Assembly (NCBI RefSeq): GCF_022790535.1
Contig: NZ_LOHG01000008.1
Coordinates: 111,697 to 175,696 of the forward strand
Source of the DNA: Pseudomonas maioricensis
GTDB taxonomy: Bacteria; Pseudomonadota; Gammaproteobacteria; Pseudomonadales; Pseudomonadaceae
DNA length: 64,000 bases
Direction of reading: 5' to 3'
The position numbers and the translations under genes are program-made. The notes beneath the pieces were generated by a model that saw only the letters and a list, made by a program, of their open reading frames with translations, did not search any database and was not told where the DNA came from. Positions within the stretch are counted from its first letter, which is position 1. Each line of letters opens with the position of its first letter. This document shows, piece after piece, positions 39,122 to 46,756 of this stretch.

Positions 39122-39340
39122 ATGACCGACAAGCACGCAATGGAACTGAAGCAGGCGCTGGTTGCTGTATTCGCAACAGCAGCGAGCATGGGTATCGATA
39201 TCGACGAGCTTTCAGAGCAGGCGGCGAGTGATCTGGACGAAGAGGAGGCGGGGTGGTTCGATCAGTTCAAGCCAGGTGCGGTGCATGAGCTTCGATACTG
39301 CCGGGACCTGGTGAAGGGCTTCGATCTCGTTGACCATTAA
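39122..39340 (+). CDS. 72-aa acidic phage protein
   Basis: MTDKHAMELKQALVAVFATAASMGIDI... helical and strongly acidic (SDLDEEEAGWFDQF). CGAGGG lies before the ATG. Function unknown. Converges on the zinc-ribbon gene (6 nt between stops). Confidence 0.6.
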   Translation: MTDKHAMELKQALVAVFATAASMGIDIDELSEQAASDLDEEEAGWFDQFKPGAVHELRYCRDLVKGFDLVDH

Positions 39341-39346
39341 TCAGCA

Positions 39347-39943
39347 TTAGGCGGTGACGCGTTCGCCGATCACCGTGGTGGTGAAGCTGACGCTGTATTC
39401 GAGCTGAAGCCGGAAGTTGCCGCCGCAGGTGTCGCACTCCATGTCTTTGTCACCGTAGTCCTCGGTTTCGATGTGGATCACGGTCGCGCAATGCGGACAT
39501 TTGCACTCGTCCTGCGCCCTGTAGTCCCACTCGTCATAATCCTCGGCCGCGACCTTAGCCAGCGCCTCAGCCTTGGCTACTGCATCGATTGCGTCTTGGC
39601 ATGGCTTGCAGATAAACCCATCACGCCGACCCCAAGGGGTGTCTACCAGCGTGGTTCTGTGAGCGTTGCAACTCACGCAAACGTCATGCTTGTCGCAGAC
39701 GATGTAGCTGTAGGCTTCGGTGTTGCCGGTGCACTTGTTACAGCCTGATACCCAGTACCAAGCGCCGTCGATGCGTTCAGCGTACAGACCCTTTTCAGGA
39801 GCGGTCAGCTCAACGTAAGGCAGGCCGTTTCGGTGGGGGTTGCCGTGCCAACCATCGTTCCACTTGCAGGTGTGGCCGCTGCGCGTGCGCTCAGTCCACT
39901 CGCCGGGAATTTCCGGGATCAGAATCTTGGTGTCCTTGCTCAT
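39347..39943 (-). CDS. cysteine-rich zinc-ribbon phage protein
   Basis: 198 aa from ATG 39943 (GGAGATCACC site). Several CxxC pairs: CNKC, CVSC with a preceding CDKHD, CKPC, CKCPHC and CDTCGG, enough for two or more zinc knuckles. Family unknown; probably a nucleic-acid-binding early protein. The upstream DNA carries the 20-nt repeat shared with the methylase pseudogene. Confidence 0.65.
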   Translation of the reverse strand: MSKDTKILIPEIPGEWTERTRSGHTCKWNDGWHGNPHRNGLPYVELTAPEKGLYAERIDGAWYWVSGCNKCTGNTEAYSYIVCDKHDVCVSCNAHRTTLVDTPWGRRDGFICKPCQDAIDAVAKAEALAKVAAEDYDEWDYRAQDECKCPHCATVIHIETEDYGDKDMECDTCGGNFRLQLEYSVSFTTTVIGERVTA

Positions 39944-39946
39944 GGT

Positions 39947-39966
39947 GATCTCCATGCATGCGCCGC
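39947..39966. repeat. 20-nt repeat before leftward gene (copy 2)
   Basis: Exact second copy of the sequence at 37464-37483, again immediately upstream of a minus-strand start codon. Confidence 0.6.
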
Positions 39967-40057
39967 TCTCCGTTACCGGATGCGACATAGTGGCTATTTG
40001 GTTTGAGTTGGGGTATTACGGGTGACCGGCATGGAGCCGGATCATGGAGTGTATTGC

Positions 40058-40897
40058 GTGAAGATTTTTATCAGTTGGTCCGGCAAGCGGAGCCTTGCTG
40101 TAGCCGAAGTGATGAGTGACTGGATCAAGTGCGTGCTTCAGGCATCGCATCCCTGGATTTCAACTCGCCATATTGACCGTGGCTCGCTTTGGTTTTCTGA
40201 GATCAATGACAAGCTCCGGGAAGTTTCTGTGGGAATTGTGTGCTTAACCCAAGAGAATAAAAATAAACCATGGATTCTCTTTGAGACTGGTGCGCTAGCC
40301 AAAGGGCTTTCGGGAAGCAGGGTTTGTACTTTCCTAGTAGATCTTCAGCCCTCTGACTTGGTTGACCCTCTTGCTCAGTTCAATCACACGGTGCCAACAG
40401 AGAGCAGCGTCCGCGAACTAGTCAAAACATTGAATATTTGCCTAGGTGATGATGCCTTGGAGGAAAGGGTTTTAGAAAAGATATTTGATGTCTACTGGCC
40501 AAGTTTTGAGGATGAATTTTCGAGAGCACTCAACGAATTTCCCCAAAATGAGGTGGTTGCACCAAGAACTGAGAATGACATCCTTTCAGAAATTCTTGAG
40601 AACACTCGCTCTCTCGGTAAGCGGGTTGGAATGCTGGAGTCTGCTCGGCCAAGGCAGCGCGATGTGACTACCATGGAGCAGCCTTTAGGCTCAGCTAACG
40701 TCTTCGGCTTTAATCAGGCGCGCAAATTTATCGATCAGTGGATTGCTGAGGGGCTCAGTCTGACAGAGATCCAGACAGGAATACGCGCTTTGAACCTTAC
40801 TCCAGTGGGGAAGATGAAGGCGCGGGCATATGCTGAAAGCGTTATCGGGGATTCGAGTCCGTCTGATCCATCAGATAGCCATGAGAATTTGATGTAA
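40058..40897 (+). CDS. stand-alone TIR-domain protein
   Basis: 279 aa from GTG 40058, which has GGAG 8 nt upstream; an ATG at 40031 lacks a site. Residues 1-85 form a TIR-like fold: KIFISWSGK strand A/P-loop, STRHIDRGSLWFSEINDKL, GIVCLTQENK, and PWILFETGALAKG. Glu48 is a candidate for the NADase glutamate, unconfirmed. The rest is helical and ends in a segment (TGIRALNLTPVGKMKARAY) that could be a small interaction domain. Prokaryotic TIR proteins often cleave NAD in abortive infection. AT-rich and against the leftward operon: a cargo defence gene. Confidence 0.75.
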   Translation: MKIFISWSGKRSLAVAEVMSDWIKCVLQASHPWISTRHIDRGSLWFSEINDKLREVSVGIVCLTQENKNKPWILFETGALAKGLSGSRVCTFLVDLQPSDLVDPLAQFNHTVPTESSVRELVKTLNICLGDDALEERVLEKIFDVYWPSFEDEFSRALNEFPQNEVVAPRTENDILSEILENTRSLGKRVGMLESARPRQRDVTTMEQPLGSANVFGFNQARKFIDQWIAEGLSLTEIQTGIRALNLTPVGKMKARAYAESVIGDSSPSDPSDSHENLM

Positions 40898-41069
40898 GGG
40901 GATATTGAAGGCCGCACCCGCCGTCACGCAGTCCTATGCCGCAGGAACTAAGTTCCGACCCAATATCTTGGAGGTAGCAAACACCTTTGATGATCTTCAT
41001 CGCCGCGTCGAACACCTTCGCCCCGTTCGGCTGTCGAATGCGATGCTTCATGTTTGGCTGGATGCTCAC
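40842..41069 (-). CDS. possible truncated phage protein
   Basis: 75-codon frame whose GTG start overlaps the stop of the upstream 118-aa gene (GTGA), as other genes in this operon do. The first ~57 codons lie in backbone-like DNA; the last ~18 run into the 3' end of the TIR gene in antisense. This looks like a gene whose original 3' end was replaced when the TIR cassette arrived. Function unknown. Confidence 0.35.
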   Translation of the reverse strand: MSIQPNMKHRIRQPNGAKVFDAAMKIIKGVCYLQDIGSELSSCGIGLRDGGCGLQYPLTSNSHGYLMDQTDSNPR

Positions 41070-41422
41070 GCAGTCGACAAAGACGAAGTAGGGATTTCGA
41101 TCTGGTCGTCATCGGCCTGATCCGGGTTGTTCAGGATGCATCTGACGCCGTGATCGTAAATCTCACGCGCCACGCATTCGCTAACTACGATTTCGTGGCG
41201 CGGATATTTCAGAAACTCCGAAAGCTCCACGTCACCCATCAGATCCATCTTCAGGATGGCGACCTGCAGAAGCTCACTGGTTTCGATATCGTCGGCGCGA
41301 GCCCTAACCCTTTTCAGGGTCTCCTCAATGCCTGGCCGAACCCGATGGCGCAATTCCTTCTCGGCGAACTTGGTTCGCTTGGCCTTGAGCTTGTCGTTCC
41401 GCTGCTCTTGGTTCATCGCCAT
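41066..41422 (-). CDS. 118-aa phage protein
   Basis: Highly charged, helical protein (MAMNQEQRNDKLKAKRTKFAEKEL...). AAGGAGTCAGGTT precedes the ATG. No domain recognised. Part of the early left operon downstream of recombination genes. Confidence 0.7.
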   Translation of the reverse strand: MAMNQEQRNDKLKAKRTKFAEKELRHRVRPGIEETLKRVRARADDIETSELLQVAILKMDLMGDVELSEFLKYPRHEIVVSECVAREIYDHGVRCILNNPDQADDDQIEIPTSSLSTA

Positions 41423-41503
41423 AACCTGACTCCTTCAAACCGCTGGGCGGCAGATGTATGTGCTACTGGCGCAGGCCATGTCGGACGCGAGATTTAATCC
41501 GCC

Positions 41504-41962
41504 TCATGCCGCCTTCACCTGATGCCAAGCACCGGCCGCGTAGAACAGACTTGCCGCCTGTGCTTCGTCGAGGGATATCTCGGCCGGTATCGCGATCCAG
41601 CCCGACGCCACCAGGTGGTTCTGATTGCAGCTACCGCGCAGTTCAAGGTAGTAGTGCTCGATCGCATCCGTCAGCCGCTCGACCTTGTAGATGCCCTCGG
41701 GCGATATCTCCACGGACTTCACATACTCAACGCCGCGCTCGTCCCGACACATGGCGCTGATGTAGATCGTCCAGCGGTAGGAGAAGTCGAAGAGGGCGTT
41801 GGCGATCGCCAAGCTGCGTATATGCTTGTGGCTTTTCCAGTTCACCATGATCTGCAGGCCGCTGGGATCGATGTTCACGACGGCGACGTGGTTGGTGTTG
41901 AGCAGGGCGCGGCAACTGCGCTCGGCGCGTGCAAAGCAATTATTCGCTTTTCGACATTTCAT
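41504..41962 (-). CDS. 152-aa phage protein
   Basis: Mixed alpha/beta protein with a basic, Cys-containing N-terminus (MKCRKANNCFARAERSC) and central beta strands. No recognised family. Overlaps the upstream 77-aa gene by 4 nt (ATGA), and leads the genes at 41066 and beyond. Confidence 0.65.
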   Translation of the reverse strand: MKCRKANNCFARAERSCRALLNTNHVAVVNIDPSGLQIMVNWKSHKHIRSLAIANALFDFSYRWTIYISAMCRDERGVEYVKSVEISPEGIYKVERLTDAIEHYYLELRGSCNQNHLVASGWIAIPAEISLDEAQAASLFYAAGAWHQVKAA

Positions 41963-42192
41963 ATCGAGGCCGCCATCTTGCGCAGCGTGCCTCGCTCAGT
42001 GCGGCTGAGCGCTGGCTTCTTCCGCTTTAGCACCGTCTCAGGATCGATGGTGCTCTTTCGGATTGGGGGCAGTGGATGATCCGGGACGCCCGGGCCGATC
42101 TGCATCTGACCGCCTGATGCGAAGAAGGCAGCTTTCGCCGCCTCCAGTTGAGATTGCCGCTGATTGGCGGCAAGGATGAAGTTGTCTGTCAC
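41959..42192 (-). CDS. 77-aa phage protein
   Basis: Basic small protein ending RTERGTLRKMAASI, with a Pro-rich centre. Overlaps its neighbours by 4 nt on both sides (coupled to the YqaJ-type nuclease gene upstream). May assist recombination; unknown. Confidence 0.65.
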   Translation of the reverse strand: MTDNFILAANQRQSQLEAAKAAFFASGGQMQIGPGVPDHPLPPIRKSTIDPETVLKRKKPALSRTERGTLRKMAASI

Positions 42193-43832
42193 GCTGCTAC
42201 CTGCTCCAGGGTTACCCCCGGCATGTTGAATTCCGAGCCTTGCGACTCGACAAGGTCGTCGAGGTTTTGCCAGTTGACCGTGAGGACCGAAATAGGCGCT
42301 TGCCCAGCGGCCACGGCTTTCACCAGTGCCTCCAAGTCAGTTACGCGAGCTTCGAGGCGCGTAGGCTTGGGCTGAACCTTGGCGGATGGAACTGCGGTCA
42401 CTCGCGCAACTGGCGGCGACTTTTCAACCACCGGTGCTGGTTTGGTAACCACCGATGGCTGAGTGCGCTGAGCGGCTGCCTGTCGCTGAGCCTCTTTATC
42501 CTCAAGACGTTTCTTCTCTTCTTGGCGGATTCGCTCGCGCTGGTCTTCTTCTTTCTTTTGCTCAGCCAACTGGTGTTCGTTGATGCGGACCTTGATCAGA
42601 GCCACGAGGTCGTCATTGGCTTTCAGGGCCAGTTGCTGGATGTCGTTGAACAGAAAGTTGTAGTCAGCTGCGTGTTCGGCAAGGCTGGTCAGATTTAAGC
42701 GGATGCTGTCGGCGCGCTGGCTTGCATCGATCTTTGCCCGTGAAAGCTCAGTGTCTACGGCGTCCTGCAGGCTTGCGATGGTGCGCTTGTTCTTCATTGC
42801 GCCCGCGAAATCGACCGGCGTAACCGGCAGCGTCACACGCCCGAGAGTCTTGTTAATTGCGGCGATGTGATCAGCCAAGGCAATTTCGGCTTTCTGCTTA
42901 ATGTTGGTTTTGACGAGCAGTTCCTGCGCTTTTACCAGCTTGTCTACCTTGAGACGGGTTTCCCTGGCATGGCCGCTGATTCGATCCAGCGAGGAAAACA
43001 GTTCGGCTATCGTCGCGGTTTGAGACAGCGCCTGCTTTTTAGCCGTGGTCACAGCCTCTTCGACATCGCCGCACCACTTCACGGCTTTCTTTGCGTCCGC
43101 GAAGTCTTGATCGGTTTCGAGTGTGGTTTTCACCGAGTCGATGACGGCGAGAGCCGACTCTTCGAACACTTTGAGGTTGCTGGCGGTAACCATGCCAGTC
43201 AGTTCAATTTTCAGGGCGGGCAGTTCGTCTGGCGCTTTGCCTACGACTATCGAAGGTGCGTTAGCCAGTTCAAAGCTGGCCAAGTCCTGTTCGAACTGTT
43301 TCCAGCCTTCAACCAGTTGAGCAGCTCGGCCCGGCACCGGCCGGTATTCCATTGAGACGAAGTTCTGCTCCGTGCCGTCTGAGCAAACGAAGATGACGCG
43401 CTCTGCGCCGCTCACAAGCAACTGTTGTTCGAGCTGCCAGTAGTAATGGGGAGCCAAGTCTCCGGCGCGCACTTGGGCAGCCAGCGATTCATTCCAGAGC
43501 TTATGCTCGAACAATGTCTCGCCCATCATGGTCGCGCCGTCCATTGAGGCCAGCAGGTTACCGCTGGTGCCCACGACCGGATAAAGCTCTTCGCCGATCA
43601 TGACCTCTACCAAAGGCCGGGCAAGGGCTTCAGTCGCGTGGCCCTTATCAAAGATGCGCTGTGTCTGCGGCGTCACTTCCGGCGCAATCCCGGTTTTCTT
43701 CAGCGTTAGCAGTTCGGTGCGGCTTTGATACTTCGAAGCCCCCATCATCGCTGGCGCTTCTGAGGCGGTGAAGTGTTCGGCGCGAAGTGCGAGCCACTCG
43801 GCGGATCCCTGGGCTACGTTATGGATTTTCAT
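42189..43832 (-). CDS. YqaJ-type viral exonuclease
   Basis: 547 aa. The first ~210 residues are a lambda-exonuclease/YqaJ PD-(D/E)XK domain: QGSAEWLALRAEHFTASEAPAMMG at the N-terminus, GHATEALARPLVE, then LLASMDGATMMGETLFEHKL and the HYYWQLEQQLLVSGA helix. The remaining ~330 residues are largely coiled coil and a Gln/Arg/Lys-rich low-complexity part, ending in a small C-terminal domain. It resects double-strand ends to give the 3' tails used by RecT, encoded next to it with a 4-nt overlap. Confidence 0.88.
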   Translation of the reverse strand: MKIHNVAQGSAEWLALRAEHFTASEAPAMMGASKYQSRTELLTLKKTGIAPEVTPQTQRIFDKGHATEALARPLVEVMIGEELYPVVGTSGNLLASMDGATMMGETLFEHKLWNESLAAQVRAGDLAPHYYWQLEQQLLVSGAERVIFVCSDGTEQNFVSMEYRPVPGRAAQLVEGWKQFEQDLASFELANAPSIVVGKAPDELPALKIELTGMVTASNLKVFEESALAVIDSVKTTLETDQDFADAKKAVKWCGDVEEAVTTAKKQALSQTATIAELFSSLDRISGHARETRLKVDKLVKAQELLVKTNIKQKAEIALADHIAAINKTLGRVTLPVTPVDFAGAMKNKRTIASLQDAVDTELSRAKIDASQRADSIRLNLTSLAEHAADYNFLFNDIQQLALKANDDLVALIKVRINEHQLAEQKKEEDQRERIRQEEKKRLEDKEAQRQAAAQRTQPSVVTKPAPVVEKSPPVARVTAVPSAKVQPKPTRLEARVTDLEALVKAVAAGQAPISVLTVNWQNLDDLVESQGSEFNMPGVTLEQVAA

Positions 43833-44719
43833 GCTGCGGCACCTTCGAGTGGTTTCAGTTGGTTGATGGCATCGGTCTGCTCGTCAGAGAGCGTGTATTT
43901 GCTGCTGACGGTTGCGATTAAGTGTTCAGGTGACGATCTGCCTGCCTCCACGGCCGTCCGCCACTTCGGCAGGTTTTCGGCCAGTTTGTCGTCGGGGTAG
44001 GGTGGAAGGTCGCCGGGCTCAGCGCCGCGTGTCGGCGATACATCCCGAACTCGCGGCGCGCTTTCTTCCAGCTCGTCAGGGCTGTAAACGCCGAGAATCA
44101 CGTCAGGGCAATACAGTCGCGACCAGCGCTTGGTTGCGAGGTAGGCCAGTTGCTGGCGCGGATCGTCAGCCCAAAGAGTACTGTTGCGCGTCCGGGCCTG
44201 AGCGAGCAGCAGTTCCAAAACTCGGGGCTCATCTTCGCCGCGGAACGTTGCCCACACCTTCACGCCGAGGCCGTCTTCGTCTTCCAGCCTCCAGCCAGGC
44301 TGGCGGTATTGCTTGCCGTCCGAGTTCGTTTTGATCTCGAACTTGCCGATGACCTTTTCCCAGGCACCAAACCATTCGTAATGAAGGCGATCCATGACTG
44401 GCGCGCAGGTCGTGATCACTGCGTTGACCAACTGAGCTTCGTAGCCGAGCACGCCATTCACCAGGTGCGTTTTCTGGGCCACAGCGAACGGGTTCATCTT
44501 CCATTGCATCGACTGCATCACCACCGCGAGGCAGTCGGCCGAATTGCCGTTGAAGTGCTTCGGCAGCGTTGCCCGGCCCAGCGCCATGACTTCAGCCAGG
44601 CGCATCATTTTGTCGAGGCTGTCGCCGTCGAGAACCAAAGCACTGGTGCTTGTTGCAGCGTGTGGAAGCAGATGGAGATTCGACTCATGAATGACGGGTG
44701 CAACGTTTTGTGCAGACAT
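43829..44719 (-). CDS. recT: RecT-family single-strand annealing protein
   Basis: 296 aa. Family features: the LPKHFNGNSADCLAVVMQSMQWKMNPFAVAQKTHLVNG block and the LGYEAQLVNAVI segment, then the QARTRNSTLWADDPRQQLAYLATKRWSRLYCPDVILGVYSPDE block. It promotes strand annealing in phage recombination together with the downstream exonuclease. AAGGATTTCAT precedes ATG 44719. Confidence 0.93.
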   Translation of the reverse strand: MSAQNVAPVIHESNLHLLPHAATSTSALVLDGDSLDKMMRLAEVMALGRATLPKHFNGNSADCLAVVMQSMQWKMNPFAVAQKTHLVNGVLGYEAQLVNAVITTCAPVMDRLHYEWFGAWEKVIGKFEIKTNSDGKQYRQPGWRLEDEDGLGVKVWATFRGEDEPRVLELLLAQARTRNSTLWADDPRQQLAYLATKRWSRLYCPDVILGVYSPDELEESAPRVRDVSPTRGAEPGDLPPYPDDKLAENLPKWRTAVEAGRSSPEHLIATVSSKYTLSDEQTDAINQLKPLEGAAA

Positions 44720-44766
44720 ATGAAATCCTTGCCGCGCTATTCGCAGCCTTGAAAAATAGAGAGGGA

Positions 44767-44886
44767 TTACAGCGGGGCGATTCGATCAGCGAGACACAGG
44801 GCCAGCATCAGAAAGGTGAAGCCTGCGAGAACCGGGAACGAGCCTCGCCAGAAGACATACCGGCGTCGGCGTTGATTGGCGTTCAT
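44767..44886 (-). CDS. 39-aa membrane mini-protein
   Basis: Basic N-terminus (MNANQRRRRYVFW) followed by one hydrophobic helix (FPVLAGFTFLMLALCLA) and a short tail. Its ATG overlaps the stop of the upstream 59-aa gene (ATGA), so it is translationally coupled in a series of four small genes. Too short for standard gene calls, but coupling and composition support it. Confidence 0.55.
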   Translation of the reverse strand: MNANQRRRRYVFWRGSFPVLAGFTFLMLALCLADRIAPL

Positions 44887-45062
44887 CCACACCCCTTGAT
44901 TGGTCGACGCTTCAGCCAGTCTGCTTTGATCGGGTAGGGCAGATCAGCAACACGCATGCCGCGAGGCGGGGAGAAGGTGCCGCGCACTTGAGCAGGCTGG
45001 GTGCGAACATCGAGCTCTTCGACCTGCTCGTCGATAAGCGACTTCACGATTGGCTGACTCAC
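44883..45062 (-). CDS. 59-aa phage protein
   Basis: GTG 45062 follows GGAGG with 5 nt spacing and overlaps the upstream stop (GTGA). Sequence MSQPIVKSLIDEQVEELDVRTQ... ends in a basic KADWLKRRPIKGCG. Unknown function. Confidence 0.55.
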   Translation of the reverse strand: MSQPIVKSLIDEQVEELDVRTQPAQVRGTFSPPRGMRVADLPYPIKADWLKRRPIKGCG

Positions 45063-45286
45063 GCGCACCTCCGCATTCTGGCAAGTTGCTCTTCATTAGA
45101 ACGAGCACGGATGAACATCAGGCATTGCGTATAGCGCGTGTGCTCTTTGCAATCGATTGCACTGAGTGCGTAAGCCATTTCCACCGCCATCTGCGTTTCA
45201 CAGTGCAGGCTGTAGTCTTCGGCGTTCTCAATCAGCTTCTGGATACGCGAGTCGATCATGCCGACCGCAATTTCGTGCTTGGTCAC
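45059..45286 (-). CDS. 75-aa phage protein
   Basis: GTG 45286 preceded by AAGGAGGTGCC; overlaps the upstream gene's stop (GTGA). Helical protein with several Cys (SLHCETQ, AIDCKEH, TQCLMF). The longer open frame up to 45457 lacks a good site. Unknown function. Confidence 0.6.
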   Translation of the reverse strand: MTKHEIAVGMIDSRIQKLIENAEDYSLHCETQMAVEMAYALSAIDCKEHTRYTQCLMFIRARSNEEQLARMRRCA

Positions 45287-45528
45287 GCGGCACCTCCTTT
45301 TGGTGGGCAGATCAGCTCCATCTGAGCGATGCATGCCTGGATATTTGCTTTCAGCTTTAGCCGACGATCCAGCTCGCGTTCGCGTCGGGCCTTTTGGTCG
45401 ACTGGGTTGTCGTAGTCGTGGGCGAACTCGTCGTAGCGAGGCTTTTCGTTCCCCCACTCATCACGGCTGCGGACAGACGCCCGGCCTTGGGCGCTGTCCT
45501 GATAACGCTCAAGGTCGAAGTCGGGCAT
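45283..45528 (-). CDS. 81-aa phage protein
   Basis: Charged, probably partly disordered protein MPDFDLERYQDSAQGR... with a C-terminal LKLKANIQACIAQMELICPPKGG helix. AGAGGCTACC precedes ATG 45528. First of four small genes coupled by GTGA/ATGA overlaps leading to recT. Confidence 0.65.
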   Translation of the reverse strand: MPDFDLERYQDSAQGRASVRSRDEWGNEKPRYDEFAHDYDNPVDQKARRERELDRRLKLKANIQACIAQMELICPPKGGAA

Positions 45529-46084
45529 GGTAGCCTCTGTTGGTTGGGATCAAATCCACTCGCTCAGCCCTCGGCCGCTCGCTATTGCCGATGGGCGCGA
45601 GGGGAGGACTGGGAATGGAATAGGGAATAGGTGCCGGTCTTTCCCGACTGTCACACCGGCTACTCAAGGTGTTAGGAGGCAGTTTCCAGGCGTCGAGCAC
45701 GCTCCCAAACTACAAAAGGACCCGCTTTCGTTTTGGCTATCGCCGAATAAGCGCAGATGGCCGGAGCTGATCCCGGCATAACGAGTGTTTCGCGATTTGC
45801 GCGAGTTAGGGGATGGATACCCTTGTTCAGATCCGCCGCTCGTTGACGTTAACTACGCATCAGCCTGCGCATTCATCTGCTTTGCTGGTCACGTCTCCAG
45901 CGCCGAGTTCCACGATCCGTATTCATTTCGCCAGCGCTCGATAACAACCGATTCTGTGCGATTGACGCAGGGGGCCGCTTTCGCGGTGTGTACTCATCCG
46001 CATCGGGGTGTGATCTGTCGGCATCGTTACCCGCTTGCCCTTGCAGTGGCTCTCCGCTTCAAAGGCCTCACATCCTCCACGTCG
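45529..46084. other. 556-nt interval without a convincing gene
   Basis: Lies within the leftward operon. Several open frames exist on both strands (for example 45527-45781 and 45785-46177 plus, 45509-45700 minus), but none has both a good ribosome binding site and protein-like composition. The one notable structure is the 24-bp inverted repeat whose left arm is at 46000-46023. Could carry a promoter, a small RNA or a decayed gene. Confidence 0.45.
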
Positions 46085-46135
46085 CTAAATGCTCAGGACG
46101 CCGACGGTAGTTGCCGACAGATCACACCCCGATGC
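46000..46135. repeat. perfect 24-bp inverted repeat
   Basis: The 24 bases 46000-46023 (starting GCATCGGGGTGTGATC) are exactly reverse-complemented at 46112-46135, with 88 nt between. The right arm lies in the last codons of the 125-aa gene (GCDLSA), the left arm in the non-coding interval. A transcript would form a long stem. Confidence 0.85.
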
Positions 46136-46462
46136 GCTCTCTCTGAGAGGATCGGGCAATTTATGCGGTTGCCTTGAGGATTGCCGCATCGGCGACGGCA
46201 AGCGCTGCGTGTACTTGTCGAGGTGCGCAGCGCCAAGCCTTGCAAGACCTACAAGATTCGTCAGCGCTTCAAGCAGCTCTTCTGATGCTGTCATCATCTT
46301 GGCCTGCCTCAGCGCCTCGTCACGAGTGATTTCGCAATCACGAATGGTCGGGCGTGCGTCGCGCCGAACTACCAACGCCACGCCTTGGTATGACAGATGC
46401 CGATCTGTATTGATGATCCGGTACCCGCCAGTTACTTCCGTAGTGTCGACTTCAAGAGCCAT
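46085..46462 (-). CDS. 125-aa phage protein
   Basis: ATG 46462 with GGAGAAAAGACA before it; the frame extends to 46486 with another ATG. A beta-rich first half (ALEVDTTEVTGGYRIINTDR) is followed by a helical region (DEALRQAKMMTASEELLEAL). Its extreme C-terminus coincides with one arm of the 24-bp inverted repeat, so the native end may be altered. Function unknown. Confidence 0.65.
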   Translation of the reverse strand: MALEVDTTEVTGGYRIINTDRHLSYQGVALVVRRDARPTIRDCEITRDEALRQAKMMTASEELLEALTNLVGLARLGAAHLDKYTQRLPSPMRQSSRQPHKLPDPLRESASGCDLSATTVGVLSI

Positions 46463-46524
46463 TGTCTTTTCTCCGTTGATTTCCAATGCCGCCTCATAGA
46501 AGCGGCATCAGTAAATCGCACGCA

Positions 46525-46551
46525 CAAAAAAGCCCGAGCGGATCGGGCTGT
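46525..46551 (-). terminator. intrinsic terminator, leftward
   Basis: Stem AGCCCGA / TCGGGCT (46531-46537 and 46543-46549), followed on the minus strand by TTTTTT. It sits after the 55-aa membrane gene and before the 125-aa gene, that is, within the leftward operon: a candidate tL1-type terminator overridden by antitermination. Confidence 0.85.
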
Positions 46552-46588
46552 TTGTTATGCAGGACGTGCTAAAAAAACTACAGCGAAC

Positions 46589-46756
46589 TCACCATGCACC
46601 GAACCAGATGCCAGTTCCATGCACCGCAGCGACGGGGAAGAAAATAGCTCCGGCAATCAGGAACCCCCAGCTTGCAGTCTTGAAGCAGACAACCACATGG
46701 GTAAGCCAAGATGCGACCAGCCAAATCATCGGTGCTACATAGAGTATGCCTTTCAT
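46589..46756 (-). CDS. 55-aa membrane protein, first gene after PL
   Basis: Two hydrophobic helices: MKGILYVAPMIWLVASWLTH... and WGFLIAGAIFFPVAAVHG, ending WFGAW. CACAAGGAATTCAC precedes the ATG. It is the first leftward gene after PL and is separated from the rest of the operon by a terminator. Similar short membrane proteins occur in other Pseudomonas prophages at the same place; function unknown. Confidence 0.7.
   Translation of the reverse strand: MKGILYVAPMIWLVASWLTHVVVCFKTASWGFLIAGAIFFPVAAVHGTGIWFGAW

Noticed and set aside
45785..46177. 130-codon plus-strand frame in the silent interval
   Set aside because: No ribosome binding site; Cys/His/Arg-rich, shadow-like; runs antisense into the 125-aa gene.
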